Source: Paracyclopina nana
Lineage: Eukaryota > Arthropoda > Copepoda > Cyclopoida > Cyclopettidae
Length of the DNA: 64,000 nt
NCBI GenBank assembly: GCA_019096065.1
Contig: JAGUCH010000009.1
Coordinates: forward strand, 6,024,001-6,088,000
Reading direction: 5' to 3'
Positions 11,186 to 22,476 of this stretch are shown one piece after another. Under the pieces are notes generated by a model. It had not been told where the DNA came from, did no database searches, and saw nothing but the letters and a program-made list of their open reading frames with translations. A program made the translations under genes and the position numbers. Every line of letters begins with the position of its first letter. Position 1 is the stretch's first letter.

Positions 11186-13872
11186 CTAATTTAGAAGTCG
11201 GTTGGAGTCGCTAAATTGGACATTGCCATCTGTCTGGTATTGGTCTAGGCAAGCATGATGATTGGACTTTGGACAGGGTTGGAAGTTGCTCCGTTCACCA
11301 TACTCAATCCATCCATTGTTCTTGCCAATGGTCAGCCAATGCTGGACATGCTTGAAGATCGAAGATCCGTAACGATTCCTTGCATGCAAACCAGGATTGT
11401 AAGATGCTGGAAGCCACAATTTGCCCACTTGAACCCTTCAAAAAAAGGAATATTATTGAGCATTTTAAATTTCCAATTCATAGTACTTTGTGGCCAAGTC
11501 ATCATCTTTGGACTCAAAAAGCTCATGTTGACCATTGAGCTCAATGACCCAGGATTCAGTGTAAATCATGGCTGATCCTCCAGTGAAAGAGTCTCCCATT
11601 GGAACGGCTCTGGAAGCTTGAAAGAGGACTTGGTTATGTTGCATTCCTGAAAAAATTGATCAAGTACCAATCTTCAGCTTTCCCAATGCTGGATGATCAC
11701 TGAGGGCGTCCACGAGAGGGTTGAAGTCCGAGGACAAGACAGCAATGTCTGCATCGCGCTCCCAAGGCAAAATGGTGGACAATTTCAAGGCGCCAAGCAA
11801 AGATCCTTCTTGGAGTTGACATTTGGCATTGATTCGATCACATGTCTCAAAAATGAATTCCAGCCCTCCCATCAGTTCCTGGAACCAAATTTTTTAAGTC
11901 TGATACTAAAAAAATTTCCGAGCCTTCATCACTCTTCTTCTCAGAGGACATGAGTCATCTTAAGAATCAATCAGGTATGTACGAAGAAAAAATGAATAGA
12001 ATTGTTCTTTAATGATTTGTGAAAAATTGTTCAAAGTCGTAAAAAGAATTATTTCATAGCAAAGCCTTAACAATGTGGATTAAGGCTTAAAATCGCCTTG
12101 AAGCCTTACAATTTTACAAAACTTGAATGTAGCGCATATTGAAGAGACTGATGACGATAGCTTGACGGATGTGATTGGAAAGCTTGAAATGCCAGCCTTC
12201 AATGCTCGCCAAGCTTATTTTTGCATATTGTGTAACAAGAAAGATGAGTGGATGTGTGGACATACCTCGATGCAGGCTGGGGATAGAACAAGACCAGGAT
12301 GTTTTTCGCACTTTTTGCCAATGTCAGTGTTGTTGTAATCAAATGCGAGGCCATTCCACAATCGAATGGAAAAAAGGCTGAATTTTTTGGCCAAGGCCAG
12401 AAAATCCTCTTTGAAGGCCAACTCCTCTTCAACCACATTGGCCATGACATCTGGACAGGACATGAGGCCATACTTTTTCACATATTTGGCCTTGAGGAAG
12501 GTGCTGAGATTGATAAGGCCACTACCTGACAATTTAGAGCTAAACTTCATATGTGATAAGGCTTGAGTTTTGGCCAAAAATGGGCCTTGAGCAAAATCGC
12601 AAAGGAGACAACTATCACTGGTGCTCTGCTTATATCCTGGCACAATCGACAATGAATAGTTTTTGTAATTGAATTGGTAGCAATTCAAATTCCAATGACC
12701 ATCTGGTTTTCGCCTTGATCCACTGACAAATTGGACATCATACAACTCACTGATCCGGATCTGCAAAACGCAAAGATCATCATTTTACTCACGCAACCTT
12801 CCGTATCTTGCTACAAGTTTTTCACTTCCAATCATCTTAAGTGCAAACAAATCAATGAAAATTGTTGATATGAACATCAAAAGCCGAAATTTCAAGCTTC
12901 TCGATTACATCACTCTTGTTTTGAAACAAGAGTAAGCTAAGCGTGATGTAAAAAATGCAAGATTTTAAAATTATCAATCTTCAATCAAACTAAAAAAAGT
13001 TATCATTTTTCAAGGCTTTAAAGCATTGCGATTCTTTTTACACTTTAGGCCAATAATTTACAACCCAGTAAATGACAATTGATTTCAGTTGTCGATAGGA
13101 CATTGATGATTAATACTTTAGTTTCACAAAGTCCTCTGAGCAGAAGAGTGAAAAAGGCTTGGCCATTTCTTCATGCTCAGACTTTCTAATTACAGCCTTT
13201 GTTACCATGCGTTCAAAATTGATTGATGACTCCATGATTGCTGTATCTTGACCAATGTAAACATATGGAGTAGTGACATCCTGGATGAGAGCATTCCAGA
13301 GCATGCCATCAGGGATCTCACCATTTTTTGTCGACAAACCAGCACTTTTCGAATTGAGCAATTGGATGTTTTGGAACCTTGGTAAGTGATAACTGGTGGC
13401 CAGCTTAATCTTGACTCCAGGATGGGAGACAAGTGTTGAATTGACCAGTTTGATGACATCATCCTCAGAGAGGACATTTTCACTGTTGACAACATTGTAC
13501 AAGATGGTGACCAATTCATGGATTTGGTAGGGCTTTTTGCAATCCTTGGCCCTTCTGAATCCGGATTTGTACAAAGGGTATCCATATGTTGTACCCAGGA
13601 ACTCTTCCGGACACACAGTTTTCAGCTCCTCCTTTTGATCAACCAGTTTATCTTTCAGATCATTGTATTCAGTTTTGATCTCAAAGTTGGCCAGCAGCCG
13701 ATCCAGATGAAGGTCAAGGTCTTGGACAAGGTCAAGGGACAAACCAAACCTGAACTGGCCAACCTTGTGCTTGAGGTCAATGAGCTGGATGACCATCTCC
13801 TCGAACTTCTTGGTGAGATCTTCCAATGCTGGATCATATGTGAGTGGAAAGTCATTGGTGCCATACCCATAC
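11186..13872 (-). CDS. LicD/fukutin-related-like glycan phosphotransferase (5' exon missing)
   Basis: Minus-strand exons: 13872-13128, 12760-12266, 11878-11701 (or 11668), 11646-11487 and 11435-11186 with the stop. Phases agree throughout. The third exon carries a LicD-type nucleotidyltransferase core, G-S-L-L-G-A-L then I-L-P-W-E-R-D-A-D-I-A-V; in this family the D-x-D binds metal and nucleotide. The first listed exon has a charged helical stretch, then a region with T-P-Y-V-Y-I-G-Q-D that resembles the GT-A-like stem of FKRP-type enzymes. Known family members transfer ribitol- or choline-phosphate to glycans in the Golgi; the substrate here is unknown. The N-terminus should be a signal anchor; a candidate exon is listed separately. 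The last two introns are very short (51 bp, and 54 or 21 bp). Confidence 0.7.
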
Positions 13873-13937
13873 CTGTAAATTGAATGTTATTCAAATTAAA
13901 TTTTACTGTTTTTAGATGTAGTACGTATATAACAAAA

Positions 13938-14600
13938 CATTTTTTTTACATTGGTATCAAGCGTACTTTTTTCCTTAACATTGGTATTCAAATTCAGTTT
14001 GTGGAACTGAAAGCCAATCCCAAAGATTCCAATTGAAATTTATTTCCTTGGCATCTTTACCAAATGAGATTTTTTTGCACAAAATCTATTAGATAAGATC
14101 ATTGGATCACAAGTCACATTATCCTCATATTCAAATGAACACTTTTTGCAAAAGATCGCAAAATGTTCCTGTGTACTATATTGTGTCCAAAGAAGCGTGC
14201 AACGCCATAAATGAACATTGTTAAATATACATTGACAGTTGTTACAGTTAATCGATAATGTTTAGTTTGAACGCACTAAATTCCAATTTGCTACTCCAGT
14301 TTACGAAACTGAATTCAACGTTGCTAAGTAAATAAGAATAAAAACATGAACTTTTTCAGACAAATAACATTTCAATGGTTTTAGGTATCACGTGATCTTG
14401 TTAGTTAGCGTTCTTTGAACCAAAACATTTTTTTAAACATTGTTATCAAGCGTACTTTTTTCCCTAATATTGGTATTGAAATTCAGTTTGAGCAACTGAA
14501 AGCCAGTCCTCAAGATGCCAATTGAAATGTATTTCTTTGGCATCTTTACCAAATGAGATTTTTTGGCCAAAATCTTTGCAAAAACATCGCAATTGATCAT
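13938..14600. repeat. direct duplication of about 165 bp
   Basis: About 13938-14100 and about 14424-14590 share long runs, such as ATCAAGCGTACTTTTTTCC and GGCATCTTTACCAAATGAGA, in the same orientation at roughly 85-90% by eye. The copies are about 490 bp apart, upstream of the LicD-like gene. Confidence 0.7.
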
Positions 14601-14699
14601 AAGTCATAACATGGTCAAACTAGGATTTATGTTGCAGATGTGCACCACATACTAACATATAATAGTAGGTTTAATAAAACATGCTCCGGAATGGAAATA

Positions 14700-14809
14700 A
14701 TGTTTCTTGGTGGCTTTCTTCTTTGGCTCGCGTTATTGATGGGATAAATGAGGACAAGCAAGAAGAAGTGGAGCAAAAGAACATTAACATGTAAGCAAAC
14801 CATGATCAT
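14700..14809 (-). CDS. possible signal-anchor first exon of the LicD-like gene
   Basis: A minus-strand Met at 14809 opens a frame with about 20 hydrophobic residues (L-L-L-H-F-F-L-L-V-L-I) followed by a basic stretch (S-Q-R-R-K-P-P-R). This is what a Golgi type II enzyme needs. The available donors do not give the phase 2 required by the exon at 13872, so another small exon would be needed. The exon end given is approximate. Confidence 0.25.
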
Positions 14810-14819
14810 TATTTATAAT

Positions 14820-17800
14820 AACCACAAGGAATCTTGCACAAGCTACCAAAACCTTAAAAAAGAAGCATTTAGAAAGGGAGCTGCTTTCATTTTTCCACAA
14901 TGACAAAAGCTAGCTATAGTAGTGGGCACCCATGATGCCACAGTGGATTATTCTGGGAATGGACGCGCATCCACTCTCCCCATTCTTTTTCAATGATTCA
15001 AAATTAATTAACTTTTAACTATGATATGAAAAACTAGGGTGAAAAATAGTCTAAAAAGATTATTTTTGAGGGAAATTACTGCGAATTTCCGAGGCTTTTT
15101 CGCAGGGAAATTTTTTAGAAAAATTCAACTTTTCATTTTGCTTGGGTGAACTGCGTGGTTTTTCGGATGTGCAATGAGACAAAAATGGTCCACTGTGTTC
15201 ATGGCCAAATGGTCGCTCGGGAAAAGCCGAGTGAATGTGAACAATTGGCCCACTGTGTCCTCGTTTTGCTATTTTGCCGCATCGCTTGAGAGCTGTACAT
15301 ATATACACGACGATGTAGATAAAACGAACGCGTTTTTCCACTCCGAGGCGAAATTCCCGCCAAATTTCCAAAAAAGTCCATTGGCATTGTTTACCGCCAG
15401 AAATCCCCCAGATTTCTAGATTATCAAATGAGGAATTTTCTTTCATTTTTTATGGTGCGTGCTTGCCCACTGTGGCAATCTGGGTACAAACAATAACAGC
15501 GCAAATGGACAATGTGACCCAATGATATTTTGTTGGAGTCAACAAAGACTTTGTCAAATATTTTTCTATGTAAAGATGGCCAAGAAATAAAAAAAATGGA
15601 AAAAATAACACATTTTTATTAGGAAATTCTATTTTAGGCTTCATTTTAGATTTTAGCACCTCGCTACGGCTCGGACGCGCAAAGTCTCACTCGGATTTTT
15701 ATGGCCTCACAAAATTCCCAAAAAGTGAATTTAACCTTTGAAATTGAGGCTTTTTTATGAAAGTTTTGAATAGGACAGAAGGCCTTTTGTCGGTGCCAAG
15801 GGATGCGACATCTTTATCCATTCAGGCGAGAAAATAATCTAATAATCGCTAAGCTTTCTTCGCTGTGCGATCACAAAACAAAGCAAGCACTCAGCGCGCT
15901 GATCAAGTGTGTAATCTTCACATCACAAAGTGGCCCAGTTCATCTATGGTCGTTTAGGAATTGTTATTTGCTTAAGTAATAATGACTTTGGAATATTCTG
16001 TAATATTTTGGGAATATTTTGCAGTATTTTGAGAATATGATGGCCATATTAGGGGAATATTAAGGAAATATTAAGGAATTTTGCAGTGTTTTGTAATATT
16101 TAGGGAATATTAAGGAAATATTTTGGGAATATTTTGCAGTGTTTTGCAATATTTAGGGAATATTAAGGAAATATTAAGGGAGTACTTAGGTAGTATTAGG
16201 GAGTATTGAGAGAATATTTAGCAAATACTGATAGAATATTTAGGGAATATTTAGCAATATTTTGCACAATTTAGGGGATATTTGAATATTATTTTGCATG
16301 CACATTTTCTGAGTAATTTACAATATTTTGGGAGTATTTTGCAACCTTTTGGATTCATTTTCCAATATTTAAGTAATATTTTTGAATATTGGGCAAACTA
16401 TTGTGAGTATTTTTGTGTTATGAAATGTTTTGCATTATTTTGAGAATATTTATCAATGATTATACCATTTTTTTAAAACAATCAATTCTACATAATAATA
16501 TCTCCTCAGTTTTTGATATAATATAATACAAGCCAATTAATATTAGTTCTATGAATAGAGTGGAACATCAATCAATTTTAATATGCACATAAAGATGAAT
16601 TTGTGTGACTTTGGGTTAGGTCATCTCCCAGCAAACTTTCGAGTACTATAAAAATAGGAGATGGTGTAAAGGACATTTACACCCTTCTATGGCAAACTGC
16701 CAAGAATTTTTTATGGCTAATTTAATCTGCAGACAAAATCAATCGCAAGAAGAAAAAAGAAAGAAGTGGTGACATTTTTTTCTTTTGGCTGGGTAAAAAT
16801 GAGCCAGTTTCTTTCCGGGGCCATAAAAATGTTCAAACCAAAAGGAGTATGTAAAAAAGTGCTTCAAAAAATATACGAGTGCAGAAAATGAGCCAGATGT
16901 AGCGCATAAGATCAAGGCCCAGCTCATCTGCTTTCTTCAGCAAAAAAATCCACATTAAAACACCTTTTTGAAAAAAGGCAAAAATAGTTGAATCAAATTA
17001 GTCCTTTAAAATTGCTTTTACAAAAAATGCAAATTTATTGCTGATTTTTTTAAGTGTTTTCCTGATGAGAAGTTTTTGCAAATTTTTTTTTCACCCAAAA
17101 AAGGCAAAAAATTTGCAAAAGCTTTTCTTATTAAAGGTTTGAACAGTGCAAAAATGCAAGCTTTTTTAAGTATGATTTTTTAGAAATGTTTTGCAGCTTT
17201 TTTATATTGCACCGAAAAAAAGGCAAAAATATTCAAAATTGCTTTTTGAAAGGCTTCAACAGTGCAAAAATATTTCTGTCACTTCAAATTTTTTCATGCA
17301 GATGAACGGGGCACAAAAAGATGACAATACAGCCACAAAGTAAAGTGGAAGAAGGGCAGCAGCCATTAATGTGGATTGTTTCACATATCCCACAGTGTTT
17401 CAAATTGGCCAACTAGCACAGAAGGGGAATGGTTTCAAAATTGGCACTCCGTGCAAAATTGAGTCAAGCAAGGTGTAAAAAATTTCCTACAGTGGAAAAC
17501 AATTACCAACTGTTTTTGGGGAAATTCTGAAAAAATGGCCTTTTGGCCTTTTTTGGCACACAGTGGGGTAATTCCTATGCAAGAGACGTGCACACTTTTT
17601 CGTCGTCGTATTCTTGAAAAAACCGAGGGTCACATGCCTTTTTTTGGGTACAAAACGAGCCAAAAGGAAGGTTAAAAATAGAGTTTGCTGCAGAGCAATC
17701 GATGACAAATGAGTTACAATTTGAAAAGCATAATTATGTGTAAATGACACCACCCTTTCAAATAAGCTATTGCACAATTGCTAGTCCAACCTAAGAATCG

Positions 17801-18550
17801 ATTTAGTGGTCTGTTTTCACCTATATTTAAAAAAACCGGAAAAATTCAAATTTCATTCAAAAAATTCTACCTAATTTGAAATTGCTTTTTCTATGCAAAA
17901 TAAACCCAGAGCACTCAAAAATTCATCCAAATAAATAACTTGAGGCTAAAAAGGCCGAAAAATGCTAAAAATGTTTTAAAATAATTATTTCAAAAAGTGT
18001 AATAAAATTCGGCTGAGCTTGCAGATGAGCGGGGCCTAGAATTGATATGCACCATTATTTGTAGCTGCCAATCAGCAATAGAATTATTGATTTTCAACAT
18101 GGGCATTTATTTATTTTTTTTTACCTTCTTTTGGACTTTTGGTCGGGTTTGGCCGAGAACACGGCCACCATAATAAACAATCCCGACCAGAAAAGGGAGA
18201 AAAGTGCCCACTGCAGCACAAATCTGTACGTTTTCCGGAGCATCATGCTCTACTCAAAAAATGGCCTCCATTATAAGTAGGAAAATGAGTAGAGTGTATC
18301 TTACAGTAGCAGAATACAGAACAACTGAGCGCGATACGCGCAAGTATTGCGCGCGCTAAATTGGGATCGCGCAGCGCAAAGCCACAACCAGGCACACACT
18401 GGGGAAAGTGCGCCACTAAAGCCCTCAAATAACTTGTTTACATTATTACGTTTTTTGGGTTTATTCACATGACAGGGCTGTAAAGTGACGATCCCAGGGA
18501 AAAAAACCTTTACACAACTTCAAGTGCTCACGTGTAATCAAGTATGCTAT
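14820..18550. other. intergenic, no gene recognised
   Basis: AT-rich, with only short chance frames. It contains an AATATT-rich array at 15960-16450. Sequences of the type CCCACTGTG or CACAGTGG recur (near 15188, 15245, 15468, 17390 and 17555), but they form no ordered array. Confidence 0.5.
15960..16450. repeat. degenerate GGAATATT/TTTGCAATATTT array
   Basis: TTTTGGGAATATTTTGCAG, TTTAGGGAATATTAAGG and similar units recur about every 15-30 bp over nearly 500 bp. No fixed period survives. Confidence 0.6.
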
Positions 18551-18758
18551 TTTATGTACTGTAATGCGATTGCCGCGTGTTGTAATTCAGTTTACCGATC
18601 CGACTCAGCTCTTTAATGTCACAGTTCTTTCTAAGCATTTTGGGGGGTATTCAATACTTAATGGCCCAGGAATCAAATTTGAGAGATTTAAAGTGATTAT
18701 AAGCCCCTCATATTCCATGGAACTTATCCAAATTCCAAAGAAGGTAGATAATAGAGAG

Positions 18759-18832
18759 GGATAACCTGGATTCGAACCTCAGAACATCGGATTATTATTC
18801 CAATGCTCTAGCCACTGAGCTATGGAAAATTT
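18759..18832 (-). repeat. tRNA-derived SINE head (Ile-AAT-like), not a functional tRNA
   Basis: Read on the minus strand it has a D-arm (TAGCTCAGTGG...GAGC), an anticodon stem TTGGA/TCCGA with a 7-nt loop containing AAT, and a T-loop GTTCGAATC. The acceptor ends do not pair and the T stem has mismatches, so it is a retroposed tRNA relic with recognisable A and B boxes. Confidence 0.6.
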
Positions 18833-18904
18833 ATGTAATTTTATTAAGATTACATGACTATTTTAACATAATTTAATGAAGAAATCAGACAAATTAAGTT
18901 TAGG

Positions 18905-18970
18905 AATGACTGGGGTTTGAACCTCAGACAGCTGAATCAAGAGCCCAGAGCCTAACCATCGTTCCATAGA
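18905..18970 (-). repeat. second tRNA-like relic
   Basis: Minus strand: TGGTTAGGCTCTGGGCTCTT resembles a D-arm to anticodon region, followed by a B-box-like GGTTCAAACCCC. It is about 75 bp from the first head and in the same orientation. Confidence 0.5.
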
Positions 18971-19570
18971 AGCACCTCAGAAGAAATAGACTTTAAAAGT
19001 CATGCTATGAAAAGGTTCTTAACTGATTTTGAGGGCTGAAAGCTTCACTGAAAAAGTGTTACAATTTAAAATATCTATTTATATATATGTAAACAATTTA
19101 TAAAACAACCTAATAAAGTAGCTGAGCAAAATGAGCTCAGATATTTTGTAAGCCTGTTTTATAATTTGTTTACAAATATACTCGATGTCATATGATGGAA
19201 AGTAATTTTCAAATGTTAATGAAGTTACCAGACCAGGCAATCTCGACTTAGCATCTAATCCATTACTTTGCAATTTGAGGGCTTGGGTTGAGAGGCCCTC
19301 AGTAGTGGAAGAGTAGCTGAAAGCGTTAATCAATCCATTGAAATTTGTGCATTTTGAATTTGGCACTTTTTGGAGCTGAAAGATGTGTTAGATCAAGTAA
19401 TTTCGCGCGCGGCTTTGTTTGTGCTCATCAAGATTTTTATCATTTTGCAGTGTGCTCTTGCAAAGAAATTAGCGAAAAACTGCACCACGGTTTTCTAAAG
19501 AAGTACTATTTGGTAATTAGTGCAATGAAAATGCAGTGAACATTCTCTTTTGTGATTCCTTGAGGGAAAC

Positions 19571-22476
19571 ATGCTCACATTTCAGCAATGTCTGCTTTTT
19601 CTAATATTTGTGGTCTCAAATTGTTACTCAACTAGGCAGTCTAAAATTGATCAGGAGGCTTTTCCAGCTGATGCAAGCAGACAGAAAAAAGGTTGTATTT
19701 TTATTGGTATTAATTCAGCATTTTTTCACTGAAATCCTCTCTAGTCTTTTCCCTGTTTAGCATAGTTACCTTTCAGAATAATGGATGTGTCACTCAGCAA
19801 GGAACAACCAATCTTGGGTATTGATTGAATTATTCTTATTTATAATGAAGAAATCAAGAAGAATCTTCTTTAGGCGACCTCGAAATGGCACTTGTTACAC
19901 TCAAAGCGAATGCCTGGCCAAAGGTGGATCTGGGAGTGGAAATTGTGCTTCTGGGTAATCATAGAAAAATGCACTGATCCTTAATGCCCTGTTCATCTAC
20001 TCTACTTTTTCGTAACTTTCTTGCCTTACCCTACGAAAAAAGTTGTCGTAGCTCCGCGAATTTCTATTAGCTGTCGTAGTTTTTAAGAGCTGGTGTTATG
20101 TTGTCAATGCCTCTAGGATTGACTAAACTAATGCAACTTTGGAAAGAATCCCCCTAATGACAGACCTTGCAGAATGTTTTAGTCGGCCCTAGCAGGCCGG
20201 CTTTACTTGCTGTCAGACTCATTCTTACGTTAGGACAGACTAAAACAACATAGGTTTCGAAGGTTAGCCCTTGAACAAAGCCAAAACAAAGTTAATTTAG
20301 TCAACCCTAGCTAGCAAGCGCTTAACTTGACCGACTCGCTTACCGGATTTGTACGCTAACGACTGGTCTTATGCTGACTTAAGGCAATTTTAGTCGCTAT
20401 AGAATAACGACAAATTTTTGTTAGACTCCTGAAGTTACGACTGGAATAGTCGTTGTAGATGAACAGGGCATAAATTTGATTACTATCTTTGCTCAGATTT
20501 GGTGTTTGTTGCTTCTTCCATGTGATGATCACTGGCAACTTTAACCAGAACAACACGTACATCAGAAATCCTGGATTTCCAGGCACCACTCCAGATGCTG
20601 CCACCATCACCTACACCATCAACAAAGCAGCTACTGGTGCGGCCGCTTCAAAATGGCATAAAAAGGCAACTAATTCCTTTTTTTGTTTACAGATGTCTGC
20701 GATTTGAGGCTTGATTTCGAGACTTTTGTCCTTCTGGGTCCAACCACGACCAGTGATGCTGCGGATACAACTGACAACTGTCCAGACAAAATGTCTGTAT
20801 CCGTAAGCTAGGAATTGTATTTCATCTGTATTTTCTGTATTTTCATTTTCTCTTGTTTCAGTCCTCCTCTTCTTTTCTCATCCCTGAAATCTGCGGACTG
20901 AATTCCGGACAACACAGTTAGTACAATTACTTTTACCTGAATACATATTACAAATACATACTTACTTAGTTTACATCGATATGGGAAATGGACCAACCGA
21001 TACAGCCACTTTAACGTTTACCTTTTCTGCAATTGCAAACGCAAAAAGATCCTGGGAAATTCAGGCCACGCAGCTTCAGTGCTGGTCACCAAGCAGGTTA
21101 ACGAGAAATACTTTGCTACTCTTGTGTATTCTTAAATACATACATGCCATTTCATTTGAAGACCACCAAGTGGTTGCTTGCAGTATTTCACCACGTGGGC
21201 TGGCCGAATCACTTCCTTTAATTTTTTTGGACCTTCACCAACCATGCATTTGATCAACCAAAAGTGAGCTTCTAGAATCTTATGTAGGCTTGTTATTACA
21301 ATGGCCAATTCTAGGTATGATGTTTGTATTCGGCAAAGTGAAGGTGCTTGCTGTATTCAGTATCAAGTGTGCCCTGGCCAAGCTGACAGTTTTACTTTGG
21401 ACCATTCAAGTTCAAAAGCAGATGCCAGTGATGTTGGTACCGAATGTACCACTGACTACATTGAAGTACCAGGTATACTTAAAATTGAAATACCTTAATT
21501 TAATTGATGTGAGTCTTATTGTGTTCGATACAGGCAGCTCTTCCACGTGCTTACAAATGTCAGGCCAATCCAACATCAATTCAAGATATTGTGGAAGATT
21601 CTTGGCCAATGTTGTTGGTGTCACTAAAGGAAACTTTGCTATTTGTGGTAATCATAAGAGTTAATCTTACCTTTTTCTTTGGCTTCTTTATTTTTCCAAG
21701 ATTGTACTGCTCCTTTCACTGTAAGAATTGCCACTGATGATGGTGCTGATACGGGAATCGCAGCCACAACACCAACAAGTAAAGGTAGAAGATTTTTGTG
21801 CAATTCCGCAAGGCTTGGCCAAAACAATAATTAGTTCCGAAGCTGCCGTAGATGGCGTTGTGACCGCCAGTAGAGTGCGCAGTAGTAGCACATATTGGCG
21901 CGTTTTGGGCGGGAATCAAAATAAACTAAAAGTTTTAAAGAAAAAATGCCGAGTCGCATGTGCTTGCTCCTGGGTGAAAAATCGCAGCTCTTTCGGGCAG
22001 TAAGGAGGAACTTTTTAAAAAGAAAAGTGCGTACTCACGCTGACAAGATCTTCCGAGAATTTGTTTTTCCGTGTCGGTATTGACATGCTATAGTGATATC
22101 ATCCCATTAGCAGCCAATAACGCCACAATTCAGAGTTATTTTTCCGACTTATTGCCTTTATTTTTGAATTTGAGTTGCAAATAGATAAATTTCCTGTTTA
22201 ATCATGTAGATGAGTAGTCAAGAAATATTTTTGAGCAAAAATCTTGCTTTTTGTTAAGTGAAACTATCATAATATAAGTCAAAATATATTTTCTGCAGTA
22301 CATAAATCTTTCTTAAGTGTCCGAGTCTCTTCAGCGCCCTCGAGCGGGACTTCTTGGCATTTCTTAAAGCTCAATACAAGCTTTACGTAATTGGGATGCT
22401 TTAAAGTCTCTTCTTTTAATCAATATGTTTTGTTCCAGGACTTTGCCTTGACTACACTCAAGTGCAGTGTATTTAA
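19571..22476 (+). CDS. secreted Cys-rich/CUB-like protein, 12 exons, complete (398 aa)
   Basis: Exons: 19571-19691, 19745-19817, 19874-19954, 20497-20636, 20693-20802, 20862-20916, 20970-21096, 21162-21263, 21315-21472, 21534-21647, 21701-21778 and 22439-22476. All phases agree and the total is 1197 nt. It starts with a signal peptide (hydrophobic L-L-F-L-I-F-V-V). Then come N-G-T-C-Y-T-Q-S-E-C, the motif G-F-G-V-C-C, two CUB-like halves rich in Cys (I-N-P/R-N-P-G-F-P type, then C-L-Q-Y-F and D-V-C-I-R-Q), a D-C-T-A-P-F-T-V-R-I-A-T-D-D segment and the tail L-C-L-D-Y-T-Q-V-Q-C. This order is, to my knowledge, that of a large arthropod family of uncharacterised secreted proteins common in crustaceans; function unknown. 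The last intron is 660 bp and carries a short read-through frame. An AATAAA at 22546 is the likely poly(A) signal. Confidence 0.88.
19985..20470. mobile_element. 486-bp MITE (PIF/Harbinger-type target site) in intron 3 of the CUB-like gene
   Basis: The ends TGCCCTGTTCATCTAC (19985-20000) and GTAGATGAACAGGGCA (20455-20470) are perfect 16-bp inverted repeats. Both flanks carry TAA, a 3-bp target duplication of the TWA type. No transposase is present. It fills most of the 542-bp intron. Confidence 0.8.

Larger units (their letters stand above)
18560..19390. repeat. composite repeat copy 1 with two tRNA-like heads on the minus strand
   Basis: The segment AATTCAGTTTACCGATCCGA (near 18585) has a relative near 52998. 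Two tRNA-derived sequences follow (about 18759-18830 and 18905-18970). The block 19079-19390 recurs in reverse complement at about 53355-54125, with shared runs such as GAGGGCTTGGGTTGAGAGG and TTATAAAACAGGCTTACAAA. This looks like a composite SINE-like family. Confidence 0.65.

Noticed and set aside
20356-20610. 84-codon minus frame
   Set aside because: Half lies in the intronic MITE and half is antisense to exon 4 of the CUB-like gene.
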